Positions 1 through 8,021 of a stretch of 42,888 bases of DNA are shown here, piece by piece. This DNA comes from a virus. The DNA is taken from IMG/VR virus record IMGVR_UViG_3300021963_005251, positions 1 through 42,888 of that record, one strand, 5' to 3'. A program made the translations under genes and the position numbers. How positions within the stretch are numbered: the first letter of the stretch is position 1; every line of letters starts with the position of its first letter. The notes beneath the pieces are model-generated. The model had not been told where the DNA came from and ran no database searches. It saw only the letters and a program-made list of their open reading frames with translations.

Positions 1-248
1 AGGAGTCTATTTTCTGTTGAATGCCCAATACAGCACAGCAACAGCTACCAAGCCAACAAGGCCTTGGCTACCCAACGCTGTAACCAGCTTGATAATACCA
101 GCTACTACATCGACGCCTAAGAATGGCACTGCGGCTCCAAATAAGATTTGAAGTACAACACCAACAGCGATTAGCTTGACGCCGACGTCACACACACGGC
201 CTAGCAAACCACTAACCATATCAAATGCTTTGTCCATAATAGACTCCT
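1..248. repeat. 11-bp inverted repeat bracketing the first gene
   Basis: AGGAGTCTATT at 1-11 is the exact reverse complement of 238-248. On the minus strand the right copy contains the Shine-Dalgarno of the small membrane-protein gene, and the left copy overlaps its stop codon. The mRNA 3' end could therefore pair with its own ribosome-binding site. The left copy runs to the window edge, so the repeat may be longer. Confidence 0.6.
7..237 (-). CDS. Small two-helix membrane protein (holin-like?)
   Basis: This 76-residue protein has two hydrophobic stretches, roughly residues 18-38 and 50-70, joined by a short GVDVV-containing turn. It ends in a charged NRK tail, so it should be an inner-membrane hairpin. 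I chose the ATG at 237 over an upstream in-frame ATG because AAAGGAG lies 7 nt before it. Size and topology would suit a holin, but no sequence signature proves that and no lysis gene is seen beside it. It is one of only three minus-strand genes in the window. An inverted repeat brackets the gene and covers its ribosome-binding site. Confidence 0.65.
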   Translation of the reverse strand: MDKAFDMVSGLLGRVCDVGVKLIAVGVVLQILFGAAVPFLGVDVVAGIIKLVTALGSQGLVGLVAVAVLYWAFNRK

Positions 249-352
249 TTAAAAATGGGTTCTTTTGGCCCATTGGAGTTATTTACGGCCACTTCAGCCC
301 CCAATTGTATAGGTGTATTAAAACAACTGCCCAAAACTATTGGTCTGTAGCC

Positions 353-359
353 ATAAATA
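353..359 (+). promoter_or_regulatory. Candidate T4-type late promoter
   Basis: ATAAATA, close to the T4 late consensus TATAAATA, lies about 20 nt before the first structural gene. A GAGG Shine-Dalgarno follows it. Assignment is by motif only. Confidence 0.4.
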
Positions 360-382
360 ATTGAAACGAGGAATAATATGGC

Positions 383-643
383 ATGGCAATAGAGATAATC
401 AACGTAGGGCCTACAGCCAACGACGGCATAGGCGACCCCCTACGTATTGCTTATATCAAATGCAATAACAATTTTGCAGAAATCTACAGCAGAGTTCAAT
501 CAACTCCGCCTTTGACCAGCATAGGTACTGTAGGCGATGTTGCTGGCATGTATGCTTATGATGCAACATATTTTTATTACTGTTTCCAAGACTACAACGG
601 ATACAGTAATATATGGAATAGAATTTTGGGATCAGTATTCTAA
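383..643 (+). CDS. Small structural or tail-fibre-associated protein
   Basis: This 86-residue protein opens with a GPTANDGIGDPLRIAY-type segment followed by an NNNFAEIY helix. That signature is common at the N-terminus of tail-fibre and other structural proteins of marine T4-like phages. It is followed 2 nt later by a large Ig-repeat protein, and two more fibre-like genes come after that, so a virion role is likely. The start is unusual. ATGGC is duplicated in tandem at 378-387. The first ATG (378) has the better spacing to GAGG but stops after four codons, so the second ATG must be used. Confidence 0.65.
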   Translation: MAIEIINVGPTANDGIGDPLRIAYIKCNNNFAEIYSRVQSTPPLTSIGTVGDVAGMYAYDATYFYYCFQDYNGYSNIWNRILGSVF

Positions 644-645
644 AA

Positions 646-3060
646 ATGGCACAACCACAGTGGATTACAGCAGCAGGAAGCTTGGGAACTATACCAGAGG
701 GAATTTTCTACAGTGTTTCTGTGGAAGCAGAAGCTGATCCTGGCGAAACTGTATATTATCGAGTAGTTGCAGGAGAATTACCCACCGGCATACAAGTCAG
801 TACCACCGGCATAATCGAAGGTGTTCCGCAAAATATTGCTCTAGTCCAAGGAGTCCCCACTGAAGTTGCCCAAGACACCACCAGCAAGTTTGCTGTCCGT
901 GCTTACACAACACGAGTAGTAAATGGAGCAACTGTAGTAGATCGTATTAATGATAGAACTTTTACTATCACTGTAACTGGTCAAGATATACCCGAATTTG
1001 TTACTCCAGCTGGTAATGTTGGTACTTATTATGACGGCACTGAAGCATCTATCCAAATACAATTTACTGATGTTGATCCTGCTGAAACCATAAAAATTCG
1101 TGTGATCTCGGGGTCATTGCCTCCCGGATTGGTCCTCAATCCCAGAACAGGGTTGATATCGGGAGTGATTGCACCTTTAGTTGGTCCTGCTGGAACAGCT
1201 CCTGCGGGTTATGATGCCAGTTTATTTGATCAATATCCTTTTGATTTTGTCACCCGCAGTGCCAGTAGGAACTATCAGTTTGGTCTAGAAATCACCGATG
1301 GCAAGGACTCCAATGTCAGAGTGTTTGAAATTTATGTGTACTCCAAAGACTCAATGAGTGCAGATACCACTGATGTCACAGCCGATAACACATTTGTCAC
1401 AGCCGACGTAGTACCTACACGCACTCCTGTGCTGCTAACTCCGCCACCGGGCAGCCTGGGACGCATCCGTACCGACAATTTCTATGCTACAAAATTCACA
1501 GCCATTGACTACGATGGTGATCCCATGGAATACTTGATCAATGGTGCACCACCCGGATTGACATTGAATTCCATAACAGGTTGGCTATATGGTTATATTC
1601 CTGAACAAGGTGCAACCGAAAACACCTACAACTTTGAAATCACTGTTAGAAAAATTGATCAGCCCACTATTGTTTCAAAACCCTATGACTTTGATATCAC
1701 TTACATAGGTGATCTCGACACAGTGGTTACTTGGCTGACTGATTCAGACTTGGGCACAATCAACAACGGCAGTATCAGTACTCTTGCAGTGCGAGCTCTT
1801 AACACTATTGGAAGAGAGTTACAGTATCAAATTGTATCAGGATCCAACAGTCGATTACCACAAGGATTAACCTTGTTGAGCACCGGCGATATTGCAGGTA
1901 CTGTCAGCTTTAACACATTTGCTGTTGATCAAGGTACTACTACATTTGATCAAGACATACGCACACGCAACATCACACAAGAAACCACATTTGACATGAC
2001 ATTTACATTTACTGTAAATGCGTATGCTCCAGGTACTGACGCTGACATTATTTCGGTGTTTCGCACTTTTACTATCACAGTAGTCAGAGCATTCGACGAG
2101 CCATATCAAGGACTGTATATCAAGTGTATGCCACCGCAATCAGATCGAGACCTGATTCTACAGTTGATTCAAAATCAAGATATCATACCCACTGACTATG
2201 TGTATCGTGCCGATGATACTAACTTTGGTGTAGCTACGTCGGTGATTTATAATCATGCATTTGGTCTTAATCCGGTCAGTATAGAAGAATACGTGGCTGC
2301 ACTAGATATCAATCATTATTGGAAAAATTTAACCTTGGGCAAGATAGAATATGCACAAGCCAGAAACGCCAACGACGAAGTCATATATGAAGTTGTTTAC
2401 AGTCGTGTCGTTGACAATCTTGTCAACAATGCCGACGAAAGTGTTGGCAAATCAGTTAAGATACCTTATCCCATCGGTGGCCCAGACAGTACAGAAATAA
2501 CCACAGTTTATCCCAACAGTCTGATCAATATGCGTGATCAAGTGATTGACACTGTGGGACAAATTAGTCCTTTGTTGCCAATTTGGATGACATCGCAGCA
2601 GGCCGACGGTCGTGTGTTGGGATTTGTGCCTGCTTGGGTTATTGCTTATGTCAAACCCGGACAAGGCGCCAGGATTGTATACAACATCAAAGAACAGTTT
2701 GGTGATCAGCTGAATCAGGTAGATTTCAAGGTTGATCGATACGAAATAGATCGTAGAGCAACATTCGCATGGGAACCCTACAACGACAGCACCATAAGTG
2801 GTGAGTGGATTCCGGCACCTCCGGCCGCTACTACATTTGACTTGACACCCAGCGATATTGAGTGGCTCAACAACTCACTTACGACAGTGCAGTGGACCAA
2901 TGATGATTCTGTTACTGTAGAATGGATTAATCCCAATGTAGGAACGCCTACTATATTCGACGGTGGCGCCACTGCGTTTATTAATCCAGCTGATACAATA
3001 ACCAACACAGACCAATACGATAAATATCTGGTATTTCCCAGAGTCAACATATTAGGATAA
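646..3060 (+). CDS. Large tail/fibre protein with putative Ig-like repeats
   Basis: This 804-residue protein contains four copies of the He_PIG (putative Ig) signature LPxGLxLxxxTGxIxG, at about residues 43-61, 155-172, 299-316 and 401-418. The family is a beta-sandwich often used in extracellular or virion adhesins. After about residue 480 the repeats stop. The C-terminal third is not recognised; it has tryptophan-spaced segments (EWLNNS, QWTNDD, EWINPN) near residues 740-775 that look like a short degenerate repeat. No signal peptide or membrane segment is seen. It starts 2 nt after the upstream structural gene and ends 3 nt before the next. Distal fibre or baseplate-associated decoration is my inference. 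Confidence 0.75.
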   Translation: MAQPQWITAAGSLGTIPEGIFYSVSVEAEADPGETVYYRVVAGELPTGIQVSTTGIIEGVPQNIALVQGVPTEVAQDTTSKFAVRAYTTRVVNGATVVDRINDRTFTITVTGQDIPEFVTPAGNVGTYYDGTEASIQIQFTDVDPAETIKIRVISGSLPPGLVLNPRTGLISGVIAPLVGPAGTAPAGYDASLFDQYPFDFVTRSASRNYQFGLEITDGKDSNVRVFEIYVYSKDSMSADTTDVTADNTFVTADVVPTRTPVLLTPPPGSLGRIRTDNFYATKFTAIDYDGDPMEYLINGAPPGLTLNSITGWLYGYIPEQGATENTYNFEITVRKIDQPTIVSKPYDFDITYIGDLDTVVTWLTDSDLGTINNGSISTLAVRALNTIGRELQYQIVSGSNSRLPQGLTLLSTGDIAGTVSFNTFAVDQGTTTFDQDIRTRNITQETTFDMTFTFTVNAYAPGTDADIISVFRTFTITVVRAFDEPYQGLYIKCMPPQSDRDLILQLIQNQDIIPTDYVYRADDTNFGVATSVIYNHAFGLNPVSIEEYVAALDINHYWKNLTLGKIEYAQARNANDEVIYEVVYSRVVDNLVNNADESVGKSVKIPYPIGGPDSTEITTVYPNSLINMRDQVIDTVGQISPLLPIWMTSQQADGRVLGFVPAWVIAYVKPGQGARIVYNIKEQFGDQLNQVDFKVDRYEIDRRATFAWEPYNDSTISGEWIPAPPAATTFDLTPSDIEWLNNSLTTVQWTNDDSVTVEWINPNVGTPTIFDGGATAFINPADTITNTDQYDKYLVFPRVNILG

Positions 3061-3063
3061 TAA

Positions 3064-3858
3064 ATGACAGTACCATATACCTTTGCCAACAAAACTGGTA
3101 ATATTCCACTTAGCGAATTAGATGCTAACTTTTCAAACGTTAGTGCTTTTTCCAGCACTGCTGCCACTGTAACTTCATCTGCACAACCCAATATTGCCAG
3201 TGTGGGTACTCTCAGCAGTTTGGCTGTAACTGGTGGTATTACAGGATCCAGCTTGCTTATCACAGGTAACGTCACTAATGGTAACTCAGCAGTTATAGGA
3301 AGGATCACAGGAAATTCTCTATCTGTGTCTGGCAATGTCACTGGTGGAAACCTTATTGGAACTTTAGTCGGCAGTATTTCCAATGCTGTTTTTGCAAACA
3401 CTGCTGCTACAGTCACAACAAATGCACAGCCCAATATAACATCAGTAGGCACTCTCAGCAGTTTAACTGTTACAGCCAACATATCTACCAGCGGAAATGT
3501 AATTGCTACAGGGAACGTTCTTTCGGGCAATGTGGTGTCAACTGGTTTGGTAAGAGGACTAACAGTTCTGGCCACCGGAAACTTAGTGGGTGGAAATGCC
3601 AATATTACAAATTCGGTAAATGCTGTTACACTTACATCTTCAAATATATTCACTACTTTGATCACAGTCACTAATATCCTAGCCACAGGCATTTCTGCAA
3701 CAGGGAATGTTAGCGTAGATAATACCCTGAGATCGCCTTTGAAAACAAAAGCATCCGGTGACACTGGTACTGCTGGACAAATTTGCTGGGATGCCGATTA
3801 TATCTACGTTTGTGTGGCAACAAATACATGGAAACGTGCATCGTTGGTTGGATTCTAG
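3064..3858 (+). CDS. Tail-fibre-like protein with GNVxxGN beta repeats
   Basis: This 264-residue protein begins with TFANKTGNIPLSELDANF, a typical phage-fibre N-terminus. It then has many short S/T/G/N/V-rich units (SGNVTGGN, ATGNVLSGN, ATGNLVGGN) expected to form a beta-helix or trimeric fibre shaft. A longer unit with AQPNIxSVGTLSSLxVT occurs twice, at about residues 32-56 and 113-137. The C-terminus (SGDTGTAGQICWDADYIYVC, then WKRASL) matches a small globular cap frequently found at the end of marine phage fibres. It lies 3 nt downstream of the Ig-repeat gene. Role as fibre shaft plus tip is inferred. Confidence 0.75.
   Translation: MTVPYTFANKTGNIPLSELDANFSNVSAFSSTAATVTSSAQPNIASVGTLSSLAVTGGITGSSLLITGNVTNGNSAVIGRITGNSLSVSGNVTGGNLIGTLVGSISNAVFANTAATVTTNAQPNITSVGTLSSLTVTANISTSGNVIATGNVLSGNVVSTGLVRGLTVLATGNLVGGNANITNSVNAVTLTSSNIFTTLITVTNILATGISATGNVSVDNTLRSPLKTKASGDTGTAGQICWDADYIYVCVATNTWKRASLVGF
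3157..3474 (+). repeat. Two 75-bp diverged direct repeats inside the fibre gene
   Basis: Positions 3157-3231 and 3400-3474 encode nearly the same 25-residue unit, STAATVTSSAQPNIASVG then TLSSLAVT versus NTAATVTTNAQPNITSVG then TLSSLTVT. Many codons differ, so the duplication is old or is held at protein level. Confidence 0.75.
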
Positions 3859-3891
3859 TAGAAATTTATTAAATATATAAATTACATGCCG

Positions 3892-3900
3892 CTAAATATA
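3892..3900 (+). promoter_or_regulatory. Candidate late promoter
   Basis: CTAAATATA lies in the 63-bp gap between two structural genes, about 22 nt before the next ATG. It fits the TAAATA motif seen before other late-type genes in the window. Another AT-rich stretch (TATAAATT near 3877) lies close by. Confidence 0.4.
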
Positions 3901-3921
3901 AGAAATATTCTAGGATAAAAA

Positions 3922-4797
3922 ATGACGTCAGCTATTAACCCAAACAACATAAATGGAGCTTACCCAGTTGCAGGCCAAGACAACAATAGTCAAGGCTTCC
4001 GGGACAACTTCACTAACACAAAGACCAACTTTGAATATGCTGCATCTGAGATTACAGATCTACAGAACAAGGCTATTTTAAAGTCGGCTTTGTCTGGCAG
4101 CACCCTTGACAATGACATGGGTGGAAGTTTGTTGAGTAATGCTCAACTACAAGACATGAGTGCAACTGTGGTTGCTTTGGGATCGGTAACTGGTACTCAA
4201 GTAATTGATTATGCAGCTGGTCCTTATTACACCTTGAGCACTACGGGATCTGTTACACTGAGTTTTAGTAATTTTCCAACAGCTGGTACCTTGGGCTCTT
4301 GCCGTGTTAGAATTACCATTTCCAGCACTGCACACACAGTGACATTGCCAGCTGCGGCTACTATTGGCATTGCCAATATTCAGGGCTATGCCAGCAACAT
4401 CATCACTTTCAATCAGACAGGAACATACGAGTTTGAATTTGAAACTGTTGATGCCGGTGCTACTATCAGTGTGTTTGACCTAAACCGCAATAGAGATCCT
4501 ATTTACTTGCCCAGTTCAGAAGATCTGGCGGCCAGTGCTACTGCCAGTTTGACCAAGACCACCAGTTATTTTACAACTTCTACTGCCGAAACAGCCACCC
4601 TGGCAGCCGGCTATGCTGGTCAGATCAAAGTGTTTGCTATGTATGCAGACGGCGGCGATATGGTAATTACTGTAACCAATCCTGGCTGGAGTGGTGCAGG
4701 GACAATCACATTTACCACAGTCGGCCAAGCCTGTACTCTAATGTACATTAACTCAAAATGGTTCTGCATCGGCAACAACGGTGCTGCGTTTGCTTAA
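3922..4797 (+). CDS. Structural protein, fibre or virion decoration
   Basis: This 291-residue protein has the N-terminal pattern NGAYPVAGQDNNSQGFRDNF followed by a predicted helix with ITDLQNKAIL. I associate this arrangement with fibre-like structural proteins of marine T4-like phages. The rest is S/T/G-rich beta sequence with no cysteine-rich or catalytic motif. The C-terminal third (LAAGYAGQIKVFAMYADGGD, then TITFTTVGQACTLMYINSKW) resembles a beta-sandwich tip domain. It follows the fibre gene and ends 20 nt before a strong terminator, so it closes the structural block. Confidence 0.7.
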   Translation: MTSAINPNNINGAYPVAGQDNNSQGFRDNFTNTKTNFEYAASEITDLQNKAILKSALSGSTLDNDMGGSLLSNAQLQDMSATVVALGSVTGTQVIDYAAGPYYTLSTTGSVTLSFSNFPTAGTLGSCRVRITISSTAHTVTLPAAATIGIANIQGYASNIITFNQTGTYEFEFETVDAGATISVFDLNRNRDPIYLPSSEDLAASATASLTKTTSYFTTSTAETATLAAGYAGQIKVFAMYADGGDMVITVTNPGWSGAGTITFTTVGQACTLMYINSKWFCIGNNGAAFA

Positions 4798-4806
4798 CCA
4801 AAACTC

Positions 4807-4835
4807 TTGACATATCGGCCCTTTAATGCTATCAT
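4807..4835 (+). promoter_or_regulatory. Sigma70-like promoter overlapping a terminator
   Basis: TTGACA (4807-4812) and TATCAT (4830-4835) are separated by exactly 17 nt. The -10 starts inside the 8-nt loop of the terminator hairpin at 4818-4847. Transcription would start near 4842, about 16 nt before the next ATG, with no Shine-Dalgarno. Confidence 0.6.
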
Positions 4836-4852
4836 ACATTAAAGGGCTTTTT
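4818..4852 (+). terminator. Rho-independent terminator of the structural block
   Basis: An 11-bp perfect stem (GCCCTTTAATG / CATTAAAGGGC) with an 8-nt loop is followed by five T residues. It lies 20 nt after the last structural gene. A promoter's -10 element sits in its loop. Confidence 0.85.
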
Positions 4853-4857
4853 ACATT

Positions 4858-5097
4858 ATGGAACATCCTCTTATCACAGACATTGACAATCTTACCATAG
4901 ATGAATTGCAAGGTAAGATTTCCGAGCTGAGCAAAAAACTCAGCTTTGCCCAACGTATTGGTAATGCCCAATTGGCCAATCAAATTCGCATGGCTATAGA
5001 AACTTTTCGCAACAAGTACCAGCAAAAGATGCAGGCCATACACGACAACCAAAACAAAAACAACCCTGACTTTTCGGACAAAATAGACATATCATGA
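4858..5097 (+). CDS. Small coiled-coil phage protein
   Basis: This 79-residue protein is mostly helical. Residues 12-65 carry a heptad-like pattern (IDELQGKISELSKKL) and then a segment with GNAQLANQIRMAIETFRN. I associate this family with marine T4-like phages but know no function for it. No Shine-Dalgarno precedes the ATG; the transcript from the promoter in the terminator loop would have a leader of only about 16 nt. Its stop overlaps the next start (ATGA), so the two genes are probably translated together. Confidence 0.6.
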   Translation: MEHPLITDIDNLTIDELQGKISELSKKLSFAQRIGNAQLANQIRMAIETFRNKYQQKMQAIHDNQNKNNPDFSDKIDIS

Positions 5098-5702
5098 ATG
5101 TAAAAATTGGCTATACCTCGCATTTTATAGCAGGTGTTTGGTGGGACAGTCGTTTGATAATGAGTACGTACACTGTGACATTTAAAATGATCACTGCAAC
5201 CGACAGTGCTCAAGATACCAATACTGCCCTGGATCGCTTGCGTTACATGGTTGAAGAATACCTAGTAGACACTGTGTTTATCAAGGACACCGATCAAGAA
5301 CAAATTGCTTTGTTGAAAGCTGCTGGGATCAAAATCATTGCATTACCTGAAGAACCAGTTGACCAGATCATAGGAATGATGCTATACTCTAAGCTGTCAG
5401 CTGTGATGGAAGGGTGCATGTTGATTCGCAGCATCATGTTGAGCAGTACTGCCGGCGACGATGTTATATACGAGCATGATGCACAAGAATCGGTGGCACC
5501 GTTTGATCGACCTGGCTGGTGGAGTGAGCCTACTCCTGCATGCGAAACAGAATCTCAACAACCGTCCAATGACACTGTATTTGTATTAAATGCAGTTAAC
5601 CAGTGGAGAGACCTGGGACTACAGTGGATCAATGATGTAGAGTCAGATCAAGACAGTAATGTATTGGTGTTTACAGAATTTAGAAATGACAAAGACAAAT
5701 AA
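5094..5702 (+). CDS. Conserved phage protein of unknown function
   Basis: This 202-residue protein is soluble with no recognised catalytic motif. Residues 30-110 alternate strands and helices (YLVDTVFIKDTDQEQIALLK, then AAGIKIIALPEE), suggesting a small Rossmann-like or nucleotide-binding fold, but no P-loop is present. The C-terminal third is acidic and proline/serine-rich. It overlaps the upstream gene by 4 nt (ATGA) and the downstream gene by 17 nt, so it is translationally coupled on both sides. I do not recognise a function. Confidence 0.55.
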   Translation: MNVKIGYTSHFIAGVWWDSRLIMSTYTVTFKMITATDSAQDTNTALDRLRYMVEEYLVDTVFIKDTDQEQIALLKAAGIKIIALPEEPVDQIIGMMLYSKLSAVMEGCMLIRSIMLSSTAGDDVIYEHDAQESVAPFDRPGWWSEPTPACETESQQPSNDTVFVLNAVNQWRDLGLQWINDVESDQDSNVLVFTEFRNDKDK

Positions 5703-6210
5703 ATTTGGCGAAATTATATTTGATGAACATGATCTTTGTGATCTTGTGATGCAAGGGCACGATCTTTCAAAGTTAAATGGTATTATAGTAGATACGCCAG
5801 TGGACTTAGAAACTGCTGCTCTAATACTAGATGATGTTCCAGATTTTATAAAATATGACAAATATATTGAAGAAAATCTGAGTATACAAGATTTTGATCA
5901 CCGCAATCAACAACGTTGGTTCATGCCCCAAGAATATCAGCAGTTAGATATAGCCAAACATGTATTAGACCTTTGCCAAACCGAAACAGAACTGCAACGA
6001 GTTGGTGAAGAACTCTTGCTGTATCAAGAAAGAAATCTTTTTGATTTATTGCGTTACCTTAAATATCTAGTAGACGTCATGCAAACCAATCGGCTAATTT
6101 GGGGTGTAGGCAGAGGATCTAGTGTGGCCAGTTATGTGTTGTATCTCATGCGAGTGCATAGAGTCAACAGCATGTTTTATGATTTAGACCCTACTGAATT
6201 TCTACGTTAA
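5686..6210 (+). CDS. Protein ending in a DnaE-palm-like motif
   Basis: This 174-residue protein ends with WGVGRGSSVASYVLYLM (from about residue 139), then RVHRVNSMFYDLDPTEFLR. Bacterial DNA polymerase III alpha (DnaE) palms have the same pattern, GRGSxxxSxxxYxLxxxxxDPxxxxLxFxRFL, just before the catalytic Asp residues. Here the protein stops right after the EFLR segment, so those catalytic aspartates are absent. The first 130 residues are mostly helical and do not match PHP or other DnaE domains. The ATG at 5686 was preferred over one at 5659 because it gives the usual short overlap. It cannot be a working polymerase alone; nucleotide or DNA binding is possible. Confidence 0.6.
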   Translation: MTKTNKFGEIIFDEHDLCDLVMQGHDLSKLNGIIVDTPVDLETAALILDDVPDFIKYDKYIEENLSIQDFDHRNQQRWFMPQEYQQLDIAKHVLDLCQTETELQRVGEELLLYQERNLFDLLRYLKYLVDVMQTNRLIWGVGRGSSVASYVLYLMRVHRVNSMFYDLDPTEFLR

Positions 6211-6213
6211 ATA
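6208..6213 (+). promoter_or_regulatory. TAAATA motif containing the upstream stop codon
   Basis: TAAATA(C) starts with the TAA stop of the preceding gene and lies 21 nt before the next ATG. An AAAGGA Shine-Dalgarno sits between. It is a candidate late promoter by motif. Confidence 0.35.
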
Positions 6214-6234
6214 CGCTAATATAAAGGATTCAAA

Positions 6235-6636
6235 ATGACACAAAAACAATATCGCACTGCTCAAGGCAAAATAGTTGACCTAGGCGCCTTGCAATTACAA
6301 AACGAACATGTTCGCGCTGTGGGCAACATGCCAGTGAATGCTCGCGGAGATCTGCTTGACAGTCAAAATCGCCCCATCGATTCTCGAAACCAACAAGTGG
6401 CCAGACAATACCGAAAGCAAGTGAGCAATGTACAAGACGCTCCAGTTTATTCCAGCCGACAAAGAGCAGCCGACTCTGCACCTGCAGCACCTGCTCCACA
6501 GCCGGTGGTAGCACAGCCGGTGGCAGAAGTTGCTGACGCTCCCGGCGGCTTGGCCAGTGCCATTGCTCGTGCTAGATCAGTAAAACAAGAACCAATTACG
6601 CCAACCGGCAAAATCACAGGCTTTAAAAGGATATAA
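6235..6636 (+). CDS. Conserved phage protein, basic and disordered C-terminus
   Basis: This 133-residue protein begins with MTQKQYRTAQGKIVDLGALQ and an EHVRAVGNMPVNARGDLLDS segment, a family I associate with marine T4-like phages. Residues 75-105 are a low-complexity Ala/Pro/Val stretch. The C-terminus is basic (ARARSVKQEPITPTGKITGF). AAAGGA precedes the ATG at good spacing. It sits 8 nt before the GroES-like gene. A scaffold or virion-associated role is possible but nothing visible proves it. Confidence 0.55.
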   Translation: MTQKQYRTAQGKIVDLGALQLQNEHVRAVGNMPVNARGDLLDSQNRPIDSRNQQVARQYRKQVSNVQDAPVYSSRQRAADSAPAAPAPQPVVAQPVAEVADAPGGLASAIARARSVKQEPITPTGKITGFKRI

Positions 6637-6644
6637 GGATATCA

Positions 6645-7025
6645 ATGAAACCAGCATTTGCACCACACAAGGTAATGAACCTGCGTCCACTTAAGGACAC
6701 TGTATTGGTTACCGACATGGTATTTAAAGAACGTAAACTCAACAGTGGTATTGTGTTGTTGAATGACAACGGTACCACTGCTGGCATTCGTCCGCGGTGG
6801 GGTCGCATTTATGCTGTGGGCCCGGACCAGGCAGATTACTCGATAGGGCAGTGGATTTGTGTAGCACATGGACGTTGGACCAGGGGTGTTGAGATCGAAG
6901 ATGCCGAAGGTAATGTTATTACCATTCGTAAAATTGATCCCAAAGATGTACTTTTGCTTTCTGACGAACAACCCAGCGACGACACCATGTCAGACGCTGT
7001 TCAAGTATCCCCTTCAAAACGATAA
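6645..7025 (+). CDS. groES: GroES-like co-chaperonin (gp31 analogue)
   Basis: This 126-residue protein has the GroES N-terminal pattern LRPLKDTVLVTDM. It has a mobile-loop-like region (ERKLNSGIVLLNDNGTTAGI) and the beta-barrel segment WGRIYAVGPDQADYSIGQWI. T4 gp31 and related phage proteins replace or assist host GroES on GroEL, mainly for folding the major capsid protein. The length is a little above host GroES because of a polar tail after residue 105. AAGGAT precedes the ATG. It ends 9 nt before a palindromic promoter that drives the clamp-loader gene. Together with DnaJ-like and ClpA-like genes it makes a phage protein-quality set. Confidence 0.75.
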   Translation: MKPAFAPHKVMNLRPLKDTVLVTDMVFKERKLNSGIVLLNDNGTTAGIRPRWGRIYAVGPDQADYSIGQWICVAHGRWTRGVEIEDAEGNVITIRKIDPKDVLLLSDEQPSDDTMSDAVQVSPSKR

Positions 7026-7033
7026 CATTCTTC

Positions 7034-7077
7034 TTGCACACTAACGCCATACATGTTATAATGCATGCATGGCGTTA
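7034..7077 (+). promoter_or_regulatory. Sigma70-like promoter with -10 in a hairpin loop
   Basis: TTGCAC (7034-7039) and a perfect TATAAT (7057-7062) are 17 nt apart. A 13-bp stem with one mismatch (TAACGCCAT-A-CATG at 7042-7054/55 and CATG-C-ATGGCGTTA at 7064-7077) places TATAAT in an 8-nt loop. The T-run after it is weak, so an operator or leader structure is as likely as a terminator. Confidence 0.65.
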
Positions 7078-7094
7078 TTCAATAAAGGTAAACA

Positions 7095-8018
7095 ATGAAA
7101 CAATTATGGGTAGAACAATATCGACCCAACACAGTTGATGGCTATGTATTCACTGATGCCAAACAACGTGTTGAAGTTGAAAGTTGGATCAAATCAGGTA
7201 TAATTCCGCATCTGTTGCTGAGTGGTAGTCCCGGCACTGGCAAGACCACCTTGGCCAAGCTGCTGATCAACCAATTAGGTGTAGATGAGTTTGATGTGTT
7301 GTATTCAAACGGATCTAAAGAAGGTCGTAAAATTGAATGGGTTGACAAATTGATCAACTTTTGTCAAACCATGCCTTATGGCAATTTCAAAGTGGTCTTA
7401 ATTGACGAAGCTGACTACATGAACATTCAAAGTGTACAGCCAGCCTTGCGCAATCTCATGGAAGACTACAGTCAAAGTGTAAGATTTATCTTGACTTGCA
7501 ATTTCCCCAACAAGATCATGGATGCCATTCGCAGTCGTTGTCAAGGATTTCACATTGAAAAAACTGATCAAACAGAATTTACAGCCCGGGCTGCCACTGT
7601 GTTGGTAACAGAAGGTGTAAAGTTTGATTTAGATACACTAGACTTATTTGTAAAAGCAACTTATCCAGATCTGCGCAAGTGTTTAAATCTGTTACAAAGC
7701 AACAGCGTCACTGGCACACTATCAAGACCCGGGGGTGACGAGCAAAGCACACAAGAATGGCGACTACGAGCTGTAGACTTATTCAAGAAAGGTCAGGTAC
7801 GTGAGGCCAGGACTGTTATTTGTAGTCAAGCGTCAATAGAAGACATCGACGGCATGTACAGATGGATGTACGATAACTTGGATCTTTGGAGCCCGAACCT
7901 AGAAAAACAAGACCAGGCCATTGTAATTATACGCAATGCCTTAGCAACAGTTCCCCTAGTGACTGATCAAGAAATCAACTTGTCGGCATGTTTGTGTGAA
8001 CTAAGTCAACTGGGATAA
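7095..8018 (+). CDS. 44: Clamp loader ATPase subunit (gp44)
   Basis: This 307-residue AAA+ ATPase matches T4 gp44 and RFC small subunits. It starts with WVEQYRP, then Walker A GSPGTGKTT at 44-52, Walker B VLIDEAD at 101-107 and an IRSRCQGF (SRC arginine-finger-type) motif near 151-158. It loads the gp45 sliding clamp, which is encoded at 33.5 kb. The C-terminal collar region follows from about residue 225. The partner gp62 is not recognised next door; the downstream gene is a different small family. An AAAGG ribosome-binding site lies before the ATG, downstream of the palindromic promoter. Confidence 0.92.
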   Translation: MKQLWVEQYRPNTVDGYVFTDAKQRVEVESWIKSGIIPHLLLSGSPGTGKTTLAKLLINQLGVDEFDVLYSNGSKEGRKIEWVDKLINFCQTMPYGNFKVVLIDEADYMNIQSVQPALRNLMEDYSQSVRFILTCNFPNKIMDAIRSRCQGFHIEKTDQTEFTARAATVLVTEGVKFDLDTLDLFVKATYPDLRKCLNLLQSNSVTGTLSRPGGDEQSTQEWRLRAVDLFKKGQVREARTVICSQASIEDIDGMYRWMYDNLDLWSPNLEKQDQAIVIIRNALATVPLVTDQEINLSACLCELSQLG

Positions 8019-8021
8019 AAA

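Noticed and set aside
2778-3764. 328-codon ORF on the minus strand
   Set aside because: It lies opposite two clear structural genes, its composition reflects their repeats (VTLP, LPV runs), and it has no domain or ribosome-binding site.
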